From positions 1-5,584 of the forward strand of contig JAADBR010000190.1 in the NCBI GenBank assembly GCA_009995705.1: a stretch of DNA of 5,584 nucleotides. The letters are read 5' to 3'. Both the position numbers and the translations under genes were made by a program. The notes below the pieces were generated by a model, which saw nothing but the letters and a program-made list of their open reading frames with translations, had not been told where the DNA came from and made no database searches. This stretch comes from Microcystis aeruginosa W13-11. Lineage in GTDB: Bacteria > Cyanobacteriota > Cyanobacteriia > Cyanobacteriales > Microcystaceae. Positions within the stretch are counted from its first letter, which is position 1, and every line of letters begins with the position of its first letter. Of the stretch, positions 1-5,203 are shown one piece after another.

Positions 1-257
1 GGTGCTAGACTGATATTTGAGTAAGCCAGACAGGAGCCAGAAAAAGATATTTATCAGAAAAGTCATGATCAAGCTAGAGGTTTAAAGACTGATCGGGTTC
101 CAATTATTTTTATTAATAAATATTTTACACAATTCATACCAGGTAAGCGAGAGGGCTACGCCACTACTACTAAATCATTACCCTGCACTGAATACAATTT
201 AATTTGGTATTATATATTTTGATAATTCAAAAAACTCTCAACTGCTTATTCCTGCTA
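1..257. other. AT-rich stretch without a supportable gene
   Basis: No gene can be supported here. On the plus strand one frame is open from 25 to 222 but has no ATG, GTG or TTG start near its beginning and no family that I recognise (it contains the residues KSHDQARGLKTDR). It follows directly on GARLIFE and a TAA stop at 22-24 in the same frame, so it could be a decayed coding remnant. On the minus strand an ATG at 66-64 opens a hydrophobic reading frame (begins MTFLINIFFWLLSGLLKYQ) that runs off the left edge after 22 codons. It could be the N-terminus of a membrane protein, but it has no clear ribosome binding site. Both are recorded as possibilities only. Confidence 0.4.
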
Positions 258-289
258 CCGACCGCGTCCTGCGGACTGCTTTCGGTCGG
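258..289. repeat. Perfect two-tier hairpin
   Basis: CCGACCG (258-264) is the exact reverse complement of CGGTCGG (283-289). Inside it, GTCC (266-269) pairs with GGAC (273-276) around a three-base loop. The block is much richer in GC than the sequence before it. No T-run follows, so it is not an obvious terminator. It resembles the small dispersed palindromes common in bloom-forming cyanobacteria, but the family is not identified. Confidence 0.6.
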
Positions 290-292
290 CGC

Positions 293-322
293 ATCCCCAC
301 CGGTGTACGCTTCTGTGGGGAT
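293..322. repeat. Perfect 8-bp inverted repeat
   Basis: ATCCCCAC (293-300) and GTGGGGAT (315-322) are perfect reverse complements around a 14-base loop. Only three bases separate this from the preceding hairpin, so the two may form one tandem structural repeat. A few T residues follow (322-325), too few to call a terminator with confidence. Confidence 0.55.
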
Positions 323-347
323 TTTCTGTGCGATATTTTCGTTGGCC

Positions 348-377
348 AAGAATCTTAATGATATTTTAAGATTTTTT
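348..377 (+). terminator. Terminator-like stem-loop with T-run
   Basis: AATCTTAA (351-358) pairs perfectly with TTAAGATT (366-373) around a seven-base loop. The stem extends outward to 348/376 through one G-T pair, and the right arm merges into a run of T (372-377). This has the form of a rightward intrinsic terminator, but the stem is AT-rich and weak, and no upstream gene is visible in the window for it to serve. It could insulate the 481 gene from transcription arriving from the left. Confidence 0.4.
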
Positions 378-389
378 AAAAAACTGTCC

Positions 390-418
390 TTGGCCGAGAT
401 GAACGTATATTCTATAGG
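390..418 (+). promoter_or_regulatory. Weak candidate promoter for the 481 gene
   Basis: TTGGCC (390-395) and TATAGG (413-418) are 17 bases apart, each matching four of six positions of the -35 and -10 consensus. They lie just downstream of the terminator-like stem and about 60 bases before the ATG. Other TATA-like words lie nearby (for example TATAAG at 427-432), so the assignment is tentative. Confidence 0.25.
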
Positions 419-480
419 GGAGCGAGTATAAGTTATTATTCCCGTTCGATCGCGCCCCAATTCTCTGGAGATCAACACCC

Positions 481-765
481 ATGCTTACTTTGCTCCGTTC
501 TCTGCTATTTTCCACCCTATTAAGTTTTGTTGCCCCCGTCCTCTTGGTGGGTTCGATTTTAACTGCTTTATTGGCCACCAGTCACGTCCCCGGCTTTACT
601 TGGGTTTGTCAGGCGGTTTTTAGCCAAATTCTGCAATTTTTAACCATTTTCGGTGACGGTTATCCCCTACAAGGAATGTTAACCATCGCTGTTACTTTTG
701 CTTTTGTTGGCAGTTTATTCGATTTATTTAACTTTTACGTCTATCAAACCAATCGGGGACAGTAA
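481..765 (+). CDS. Small conserved-type integral membrane protein, 94 aa
   Basis: I do not recognise a named family. The start is well supported: an ATG with GGAG ten bases upstream (467-470). Two membrane segments are visible, at about residues 8-32 and 66-86. Between them is a hydrophobic, possibly amphipathic stretch (about 42-58) and a short polar GDGYPLQ loop. There are few charged residues, apart from R6, D59, D81 and the terminal NRGQ. This is the layout of a two-helix inner or thylakoid membrane protein of unknown role. The next gene starts 63 bases downstream on the same strand, so the two could be co-transcribed, although a small palindrome and a -10-like hexamer lie in the gap. There is no sign of truncation. 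It is probably one of the many uncharacterised small cyanobacterial membrane proteins. Confidence 0.75.
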   Translation: MLTLLRSLLFSTLLSFVAPVLLVGSILTALLATSHVPGFTWVCQAVFSQILQFLTIFGDGYPLQGMLTIAVTFAFVGSLFDLFNFYVYQTNRGQ

Positions 766-779
766 CAGACAAAGGGTGA

Positions 780-796
780 TAGACACTGTCTAGAAT
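780..796 (+). promoter_or_regulatory. Small palindrome with -10-like TAGAAT before the protease gene
   Basis: TAGAC (780-784) and GTCTA (788-792) form a perfect palindrome around three bases, overlapping TAGAAT (791-796), which matches the -10 consensus at five of six positions. No good -35 hexamer lies 16-18 bases upstream. It may be a weak or activator-dependent promoter for the M48 gene at 829, or simply chance. Confidence 0.3.
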
Positions 797-828
797 AAGA
801 ATGAGGTTTTTATGGGATCGAATCGTCT

Positions 829-1605
829 ATGCGCCTTATTTTCTCCCGTTTTTGGCTATTAACAATAATTTCTCTGCTGCTCAGCCTGAGTATCGGGATT
901 ATCAATCCCCAAACCAGTTCCGCGCTCTCGTGGATGGATTTACTTTTTCGGGGTGTGCAAGTTGTTCAACTCTCCACTATTTCTCCTCAGCAGGAAGTCG
1001 CCATCGGTAGGCAGATTAATCAAGGTTTATTAGAATCAGGTAAGATAAAACTGTCCAAAGATGCCAGAATTAACCAATATGTCCAAGAAATCGGGCAGCG
1101 ATTAGCAACAGCTAGCGATCGCCCTGACCTTCCCTACACTTTTCAAGTGGTGCGCGACAATAGCATTAACGCCTTCGCTACTATGGGCGGATTTGTCTAT
1201 TTACACACAGGATTGATTAAAACTACTGATAATGAGGCCGAATTAGCCAGCGTGATTGCCCATGAAATCGGCCACATCGTCGGCCGTCATTCTATCACCC
1301 AATTACGCAATACTGCCCTCGCCCAAGGACTTCTCAGTGCGGCGGGATTAGAGACAAAAACTTGGGTACAATTGGCGGTTAATCTCGCCTACAGTTTACC
1401 AAACAGTCGCAAGGATGAATTAGAGGCGGACCGACTGGGTTTAAAAAATTTGGTCAAGGCTGGTTATGAACCCACTGCGATGATCTCCTTTATGCAAAAA
1501 TTAACACAACAGGGAAGTTCTACCCCGACAATTCTCAGCACCCATCCAGCTACAAACGATCGCATTTTGGCACTGCAAAAACAGCTTAATTCGGTTAATA
1601 ACTGA
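829..1605 (+). CDS. Secreted M48-family zinc metalloprotease
   Basis: Peptidase of family M48 (BepA/Oma1/LoiP-like), 258 aa, probably exported and active in the envelope or periplasm. The N-terminus is a Sec-type signal: basic residues R2 and R7, a hydrophobic core at about 8-25, and likely cleavage near SSA-L (30-33). Residues about 52-250 form the M48 domain. The zinc site is HEIGH at 145-149, with H145 and H149 as ligands and E146 as catalytic base. E197 in the DELEAD segment is the probable third ligand. A THP motif at 238-240 supplies H239, at the place of the regulatory 'His-switch' histidine known in E. coli BepA. There is no TPR domain, so this is the short protease-only form. ATG 829 is the first start after an in-frame stop at 802-804; the upstream GGGA is only a weak ribosome site. 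By family knowledge it would degrade misfolded envelope proteins; the actual substrate is unknown. Confidence 0.9.
   Translation: MRLIFSRFWLLTIISLLLSLSIGIINPQTSSALSWMDLLFRGVQVVQLSTISPQQEVAIGRQINQGLLESGKIKLSKDARINQYVQEIGQRLATASDRPDLPYTFQVVRDNSINAFATMGGFVYLHTGLIKTTDNEAELASVIAHEIGHIVGRHSITQLRNTALAQGLLSAAGLETKTWVQLAVNLAYSLPNSRKDELEADRLGLKNLVKAGYEPTAMISFMQKLTQQGSSTPTILSTHPATNDRILALQKQLNSVNN
1115..1122. repeat. HIP1 octamer
   Basis: A perfect GCGATCGC, the highly iterated palindrome over-represented in many cyanobacterial genomes. It lies inside the M48 protease coding region. Confidence 0.85.
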
Positions 1606-1614
1606 ACTTCCCCC

Positions 1615-1627
1615 AGACATTTTGTCT
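1615..1627. repeat. Short inverted repeat after the protease gene
   Basis: AGACA (1615-1619) and TGTCT (1623-1627) pair perfectly around TTT, nine bases after the protease stop codon. The stem is too short and lacks a T-run, so it is not a convincing terminator. A similar AGACA/GTCTAG palindrome precedes the protease gene at 780-793. Confidence 0.35.
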
Positions 1628-1649
1628 AGGCTGCATTATAGATACAGCT

Positions 1650-2144
1650 TTGGCTGCTAGAATTAAGGCATTTCAAGACTAACCTTCCTTTTCCCATTAC
1701 CAAAAAATTGAGTCTTTAGCGGGGGAATATTGGCCTGATTTAAAATTAGATTTGTTAGATTACTTGCGCGAGTTTAGCAGTGGACGTTCCACAGAGGCTA
1801 AAATTGATACATTTCTTCACGAAAATTTAGTTAGAGATGCAATTAAAGTCTTTTCTGATAATTCCTATGTGCAGTCTCACCTAATTTGGCGGATAATGGA
1901 TGCGGCTGCTACCGTCGATCCTAACTGGGTAATCGATCACGCGCGTCCTCCTGCGGAAAAGATGCTGGACGAAAAAAAGGCTGATTGCTACGAAGAAGCG
2001 ATTAAATGGCTGAAAAAAGCTCGTAATGCCTTTTATATGTCAGAAAGACGGGAAGAATGGCAAACTGATCGGGAAAGTTTAATTAAGGAACACAGACGCA
2101 AATCGAAATTTATGGGGTTATTTAAACATCAGGATTTACAATAA
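1650..2144 (+). pseudogene. C-terminal remnant of a SWIM zinc-finger family protein
   Basis: From 1683 to the TAA at 2142-2144 the frame reads continuously for 153 residues, beginning PSFSHYQKIESLAGEYWPDL. It contains the helical segments DYLREF, IDTFLHENLVRDAIKV and DPNWVIDHARPPAEKMLD, and ends EAIKWLKKAR then SLIKEHRRKSKFMGLF. I recognise this as the C-terminal part of the large SWIM zinc-finger proteins, which usually exceed several hundred residues. The SWIM zinc-binding motif (CxCx(n)CxH) and everything N-terminal to it are missing. The same frame seems to continue upstream as LAARIKAFQD (about 1650-1679), interrupted by TAA at 1680-1682. No ATG or ribosome site precedes it; the only start within the matching region is TTG at 1752, which would discard clearly matching residues. 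The likeliest reading is a 5'-deleted pseudogene with an in-frame stop. An expressed 130-aa fragment from TTG 1752 is possible but unlikely. Confidence 0.65.
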
Positions 2145-2169
2145 TTTAAGCTTCTAGTCGTCAGTTATC

Positions 2170-2225
2170 GGCTAGGATTAGGCTGTTTTTAGCTTGTGGA
2201 GCGGGAATTGTCCTAATCTTAGGCC
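2170..2225. repeat. Long imperfect hairpin upstream of argZ
   Basis: GGCTAGGATTAGG (2170-2182) pairs with CCTAATCTTAGGCC (2212-2225) with one G-T pair and one bulged G, around a 29-base loop. No T-run follows directly, so termination is doubtful. It could be a regulatory structure or the scar of a repeat. A membrane-like open frame without a start codon (2150-2269, includes LFLACGAGIVLILGLVIFWG) overlaps it. Confidence 0.45.
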
Positions 2226-2228
2226 TAG

Positions 2229-2257
2229 TGATATTTTGGGGCAAAGTGGAGTATAAT
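2229..2257 (+). promoter_or_regulatory. Promoter candidate for argZ (perfect TATAAT)
   Basis: A perfect -10 hexamer, TATAAT, lies at 2252-2257, about 60 bases before the argZ ATG. Seventeen bases upstream is only TGATAT (2229-2234), a poor -35. Such -10-only promoters in cyanobacteria often depend on an activator. I looked for an NtcA site (GTA-N8-TAC), expected for a nitrogen gene, and found none in good register. Transcription would start near 2264. Confidence 0.45.
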
Positions 2258-2317
2258 AGAAGATTGGTCTAAACTTATCTCCAGACTACTTATACTGAAT
2301 ATTCATTGTCAAAAAAT

Positions 2318-4429
2318 ATGACTGAAACTATTCGCTTTTTGATGTGTTCTCCCGATCATTACGATGTGGATTATGTGATTAATCCCTGGATGGAGGGCAA
2401 CATTCACAAATCTTCCCAGGAAAAAGCTAGGCAACAATGGCAGCAGCTTTATCATATTCTCAAAGATCGGGCGCTCGTGGATTTAGTCACACCGGAAAAA
2501 GGCTGGCCCGACATGGTTTTTACCGCTAATGCAGGTTTAGTTCTGGAAAAAATAGTCGTTCTCAGTCGCTTTTTACACAAAGAAAGACAGGGAGAAGAAC
2601 CCTATTTTAAACAGTGGTTTGAAGATAACGGTTTTACAGTTCACGAACTGCCTAAAGATTTACCCTTTGAAGGTGCAGGAGACGCATTATTAGATCGAGA
2701 AGGACGCTGGTTATGGGCAGGATATGGCTTCAGAACTGAGTTAGATTCTCACCCTTTAATCGCTAAATGGCTCGATATCGAGGTTTTATCCCTACGTTTA
2801 ATCGATGAACGTTTTTATCACCTTGATACCTGTTTTTGTCCCCTTAGTGGCGGTTATCTACTCTACTATCCCGATGCTTTTGATGCCTATTCTAATCGGT
2901 TAGTTGAATTAAAAATTCCCGAAGAAAAACGCATTATTGTTGAAGAAGCAGATGCGGTTAACTTTGCTTGTAATGCAGTGAATATCGGTGAAGTAATCGT
3001 CATGAATAAAATTAGTGACGATTTACAATATAAGTTAGCAGCAAAAGGCTTTGAAGTGGTACAAACTCCCCTGACGGAATTCTTAAAAGCAGGAGGTGCG
3101 GCCAAATGTTTAACCCTCCGTACCACGGAACCCTTAATTCCAGACCATCGCGCTAATGTCACCATTGAAAGTCGCATTCTCCAGTTAGAAGGTCATCTGC
3201 TCGACGCGGGAATTATGAATAAAGCTCTCGATGTTGTGGTAGGAAATGGCGGCAGTTTCAAGGTTTTAAACTTCACTTTAGGGATTGAGCGCCAAAGTAC
3301 CTCCTCGGCCGAAGTGCGCGTTTCTGCACCCTCCCACGAGGTAATGGAGGAGATCATGGTACAATTGATCGACCTCGGTGCGGCCGCTCGTCCCCAAGAA
3401 ATCTGTGATGTCAATACCGCAGTGGTGACACAAGATGGGGTCGCTCCCGATGATTTTTATGTCAGCACCATCTATCCCACGGAAGTGCGGGTGAATTGTG
3501 AATGGGTGCGGGTGAAAAATCAACGCATGGATGCAGCTATTGTCGTCACTGAAAGTCCGGAAGGCAAAACGGCCAAATGTACTCTGCTGCGGGATTTAAA
3601 AGCTGGCGATCGCGTCATGGTGGGAGTTGAGGGCATCCGTACTATCCGACAGGCGGAATCCAGGGAACAACGCAACAGCACCCAGGAATTTACCTTTATG
3701 GGTGCGGGAGTTTCCAGCGAGCGCCGAGTCGAGTTAACCGTGGAGCAGATTGCCTGGGAATTGCGCCAAATTCGCGACCAGGGCGGTAAAGTAGTGGTAA
3801 CGGCTGGCCCTGTGGTCATTCACACTGGAGGAGCGCAACATCTCTCCCGTTTAATCCGCGATGGTTATGTTGACGCTTTACTGGGGGGAAATGCGATCGC
3901 AGTTCACGACATGGAACAGGCGATCATGGGTACTTCTTTAGGGGTAGATATGCAGAAAGGTATCCCGGTGCGCGGTGGCCATCGTCACCACCTGAAGATT
4001 ATCAACCTCATCCGTCGCCACGGCAGCATCGCCAAAGCTGTATCGGCCGGGGTATTGACAAAAGGCGTAATGTATGAATGCGTCAAGAATAATATCCCCT
4101 TCAGTTTGGCCGGTTCAATTCGCGATGATGGTCCGCTTCCGGATACGGAGATGGATTTAATTAAAGCACAGGAAGAATATTCCCGCTTAATTCAAGGTGC
4201 AGACATGATTCTCATGCTCTCTAGTATGCTCCATTCCATCGGTGTGGGCAATATGACGCCGGCGGGGGTAAAAATGGTCTGTGTTGATATTAACCCGGCC
4301 GTGGTGACAAAATTAAGCGATCGAGGTTCCGTAGAATCCGTGGGTATTGTCACCGATGTGGGTTTATTCCTGAGTCTGTTAACCCAACAGTTGGATAAGT
4401 TAACCCGTCCCTTGGTAGAAACGGTTTAA
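2318..4429 (+). CDS. argZ: Bifunctional arginine dihydrolase / ornithine cyclodeaminase-like protein (ArgZ/AgrE)
   Basis: A cytosolic enzyme of arginine catabolism, 703 aa, also called agrE. The N-terminal domain (about 1-280, amidinotransferase fold) hydrolyses arginine to ornithine, CO2 and two NH3. The C-terminal half (about 285-700, LOR/SDH-type with a Rossmann part) resembles ornithine cyclodeaminase and in Anabaena AgrE makes proline from ornithine. In Synechocystis, ArgZ feeds an ornithine-ammonia cycle that mobilises stored nitrogen, including cyanophycin arginine. Visible motifs are KGWPDMVFTANAG with N71, FEGAGDAL with E118, YHLDT with H168 and D170, GGAAKC with nucleophile C264, and late in the protein NPAVVTKLSDRGS. 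I chose ATG 2318 over the in-frame TTG at 2306 because it puts N71, H168 and C264 at the numbers I recall for characterised ArgZ/AgrE. No clear ribosome site precedes either start. All key residues are intact, the length is normal, and a hairpin terminator follows. Confidence 0.96.
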   Translation: MTETIRFLMCSPDHYDVDYVINPWMEGNIHKSSQEKARQQWQQLYHILKDRALVDLVTPEKGWPDMVFTANAGLVLEKIVVLSRFLHKERQGEEPYFKQWFEDNGFTVHELPKDLPFEGAGDALLDREGRWLWAGYGFRTELDSHPLIAKWLDIEVLSLRLIDERFYHLDTCFCPLSGGYLLYYPDAFDAYSNRLVELKIPEEKRIIVEEADAVNFACNAVNIGEVIVMNKISDDLQYKLAAKGFEVVQTPLTEFLKAGGAAKCLTLRTTEPLIPDHRANVTIESRILQLEGHLLDAGIMNKALDVVVGNGGSFKVLNFTLGIERQSTSSAEVRVSAPSHEVMEEIMVQLIDLGAAARPQEICDVNTAVVTQDGVAPDDFYVSTIYPTEVRVNCEWVRVKNQRMDAAIVVTESPEGKTAKCTLLRDLKAGDRVMVGVEGIRTIRQAESREQRNSTQEFTFMGAGVSSERRVELTVEQIAWELRQIRDQGGKVVVTAGPVVIHTGGAQHLSRLIRDGYVDALLGGNAIAVHDMEQAIMGTSLGVDMQKGIPVRGGHRHHLKIINLIRRHGSIAKAVSAGVLTKGVMYECVKNNIPFSLAGSIRDDGPLPDTEMDLIKAQEEYSRLIQGADMILMLSSMLHSIGVGNMTPAGVKMVCVDINPAVVTKLSDRGSVESVGIVTDVGLFLSLLTQQLDKLTRPLVETV
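3606..3613. repeat. HIP1 octamer
   Basis: A perfect GCGATCGC inside argZ, in the C-terminal domain coding region. Confidence 0.85.
3893..3900. repeat. HIP1 octamer
   Basis: A perfect GCGATCGC inside argZ, 280 bases after the previous copy. Confidence 0.85.
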
Positions 4430-4446
4430 AACCCAAATAGATATCG

Positions 4447-4479
4447 GGTGGGTTACGCTTTGCTAACTCACCTATTTTT
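4447..4479 (+). terminator. Hairpin terminator of argZ
   Basis: GGTGGGTTA (4447-4455) pairs with TAACTCACC (4464-4472) over nine positions with one G-T pair, around an eight-base loop, and a TATTTTT tract follows at 4473-4479. It lies 18 bases after the argZ stop. The loop and stem resemble a dispersed repeat (GGTGGGTTACGC...) often met in cyanobacterial intergenic regions, so it may be a repeat used as a terminator. Confidence 0.65.
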
Positions 4480-4538
4480 ATCAGTATTTTCAACCAATTA
4501 TCGGAGAAAATTCGCCCACTAGAGTCGCCCTAGCTTGC

Positions 4539-4659
4539 TTTCTTTTTGTATATAGCGGTATTCGCTCGAGTGAGATACAGACAAAGTCTTGCTTAGACTG
4601 ACTCATAGCTTGTTGCAGTATACCTCATTCGACTGCATACCGCTATAGAGAAAAAGAAA
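4539..4659. mobile_element. MITE-like element, about 121 bp, with TA-flanked inverted repeats
   Basis: The two ends are inverted copies of each other. The core TATAGCGGTAT (4551-4561) matches ATACCGCTATA (4637-4647) perfectly. Outward, TTTCTTTTT (4539-4547) matches AAAAAGAAA (4651-4659). Inward, pairing continues with mismatches to about 4580/4618 (CTCGAGTGAG against CTCATTCGA). The middle carries a further AGTCT/AGACT stem. There is no coding capacity. Ends rich in TATA fit an element mobilised by an IS630/Tc1-mariner-type transposase, which duplicates TA; that family assignment is inference. The whole unit could form one long hairpin if transcribed. Confidence 0.7.
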
Positions 4660-4691
4660 AGTTATTTGCAAGACGCAGAGTAACTGGAGTT

Positions 4692-4814
4692 TGGCGTTGT
4701 CAGAACAGGAAAGATGCCATGCAATCCTTGCTACCCTTCGACTTGGCTCAGGGCAAGTCAAAGTCATTTCAGTTCCGGTGCTGATTCGGAGCATCTTTCA
4801 ATTTGACAACGCCA
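4692..4814. mobile_element. Second MITE-like element, about 123 bp, unrelated to the first
   Basis: TGGCGTTGTCA (4692-4702) is the exact reverse complement of TGACAACGCCA (4804-4814), and after a short unpaired spacer GAAAGATGC (4709-4717) matches GCATCTTTC (4791-4799). The interior holds a GACTTG/CAAGTC stem (4740-4745, 4754-4759) within a TTCGACTTGGCTCAGGG segment typical of dispersed cyanobacterial repeats. No transposase is encoded. No clear target duplication is visible. Its right end abuts the point where the antitoxin fragment loses its expected sequence, suggesting insertion into that gene. It may be an internally deleted IS. Confidence 0.65.
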
Positions 4815-4818
4815 TTTT

Positions 4819-4983
4819 ATCAGATTCACCCTGTAATTGCAGAGACTGAGCAGTTTCCAGAAACGTTTTAGGTGGTTTTACTTCATTGGGTAAAACACTT
4901 TCAATTATAATTGTCACCCTCGTGCCTGTGGCTAGGTTTAAGGGTTCTTCCAGTTGAAGTGCTGTTCCATCAAATACGGCTTC
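4819..4983 (-). pseudogene. Antitoxin fragment (AF2212/DUF104-like) lacking both ends
   Basis: Read on the minus strand, this gives 55 residues from EAVFDGTALQLEEPLNL through TRVTIIIE to KTFLETAQSLQLQGESD. I recognise the small antitoxin family that normally begins M-K-T-I-E-A-V-F-D-G and continues after ...LQG..D with WS and a YLYG-like tail. Here the start codon and first residues are replaced by GC-rich palindromic DNA (from 4984), and the frame upstream runs to a TGA at 5067-5065 without a start. After the last matching residue (D, 4821-4819) the frame enters the inverted-repeat element at 4692-4814 and stops at 4800-4798. No partner toxin is seen on its downstream side. It is a dead gene cut at both ends. 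Confidence 0.7.
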
Positions 4984-4985
4984 GA

Positions 4986-5052
4986 GCGCCCTGGGACTTG
5001 CGCTTTGATAATGTACCTTTTGGGCGCAAAGCTTGCGCCCTCCGCGCTGCGG
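4986..5052. repeat. Nest of GC-rich palindromes
   Basis: GGGCGCAA (5022-5029) and TTGCGCCC (5033-5040) form a perfect eight-base stem with a three-base loop. CCGC (5042-5045) and GCGG (5049-5052) form another. Further arms that can pair with the same GGGCGCAA are GCGCCC (4986-4991) and TTGCGC (4998-5003), so alternative folds are possible. The block replaces the expected 5' end of the minus-strand antitoxin. It looks like a REP-type or small palindromic insertion; no coding capacity. Confidence 0.55.
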
Positions 5053-5071
5053 GGGTTTGCATTCTCATCGG

Positions 5072-5167
5072 ATGGTGATTTCTGTCATGTCTGACCTGTT
5101 TGGGGTGAAGATGTATTTATGGTTAAAAGACCGCAGGGAACGCACGTTGTCAGAGGAGGATATATGA
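5072..5167 (+). pseudogene. Short fragment resembling a type ISP restriction/modification-like protein C-terminus
   Basis: The plus-strand frame reads MVISVMSDLFGVK then MYLWLKDRRERTLSEEDI and a TGA at 5165-5167. The segment SDL(F/W)GVK.YLWLKDR..RTLS.EDI recalls the C-terminal part of type ISP restriction/modification-like proteins, where DI is normally followed by HYQ...VALKETIRLM. That continuation is absent here: the frame stops and the antitoxin promoter begins. About 32 codons remain of a protein normally many hundreds of residues long, so it is a relic. The identification rests on a short motif and is moderate at best. Its last bases overlap the -35 element of the following promoter. 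Confidence 0.4.
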
Positions 5168-5176
5168 CACTATCAT
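5147..5176 (+). promoter_or_regulatory. Promoter of the antitoxin operon
   Basis: TTGTCA (5147-5152) and TATCAT (5171-5176) each match five of six consensus positions and are 18 bases apart. Transcription would start near 5183, leaving a leader of about 20 bases before the ATG at 5204. The -10 hexamer lies inside the palindrome at 5169-5184, fitting an autorepressed toxin-antitoxin promoter. Confidence 0.6.
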
Positions 5177-5184
5177 AAGATAGT
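5169..5184. promoter_or_regulatory. Palindromic operator candidate
   Basis: ACTATC (5169-5174) and GATAGT (5179-5184) are perfect reverse complements around ATAA, covering the -10 and the expected start of transcription. VapB-type antitoxins usually bind such palindromes in their own promoter, so this is the likely site of autoregulation. Binding itself is inference. Confidence 0.5.
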
Positions 5185-5203
5185 AGTAACCTGAGCCGAA
5201 ACC

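Noticed and set aside
204..431. 75-residue open frame on the plus strand
   Set aside because: It starts at a TTG without a ribosome site and runs straight through two hairpins and the terminator-like stem; no recognisable protein.
227..578. Two minus-strand open frames opposite the upstream region and the 481 gene
   Set aside because: They cover hairpins and overlap a better supported plus-strand gene. Composition looks like shadow frames.
801..1010. 69-residue plus-strand frame beginning at ATG 801
   Set aside because: It overlaps the M48 protease signal peptide and N-terminus in another frame and has no family features.
2229..2317. NtcA binding site before argZ
   Set aside because: Looked for GTA-N8-TAC; the only GTA in place (2251-2253) is followed at the right spacing by GAT, not TAC.
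2887..3819. Several minus-strand open frames of 73-99 residues inside argZ
   Set aside because: They are antisense shadows of a well-conserved coding region and show no recognisable motifs.
4603..4794. 63-residue minus-strand frame with a CPEPSRR segment
   Set aside because: It lies across the ends of two inverted-repeat elements; the CPEPSRR reading is just translation of the dispersed TTCGACTTGGCTCAGGG-type repeat.
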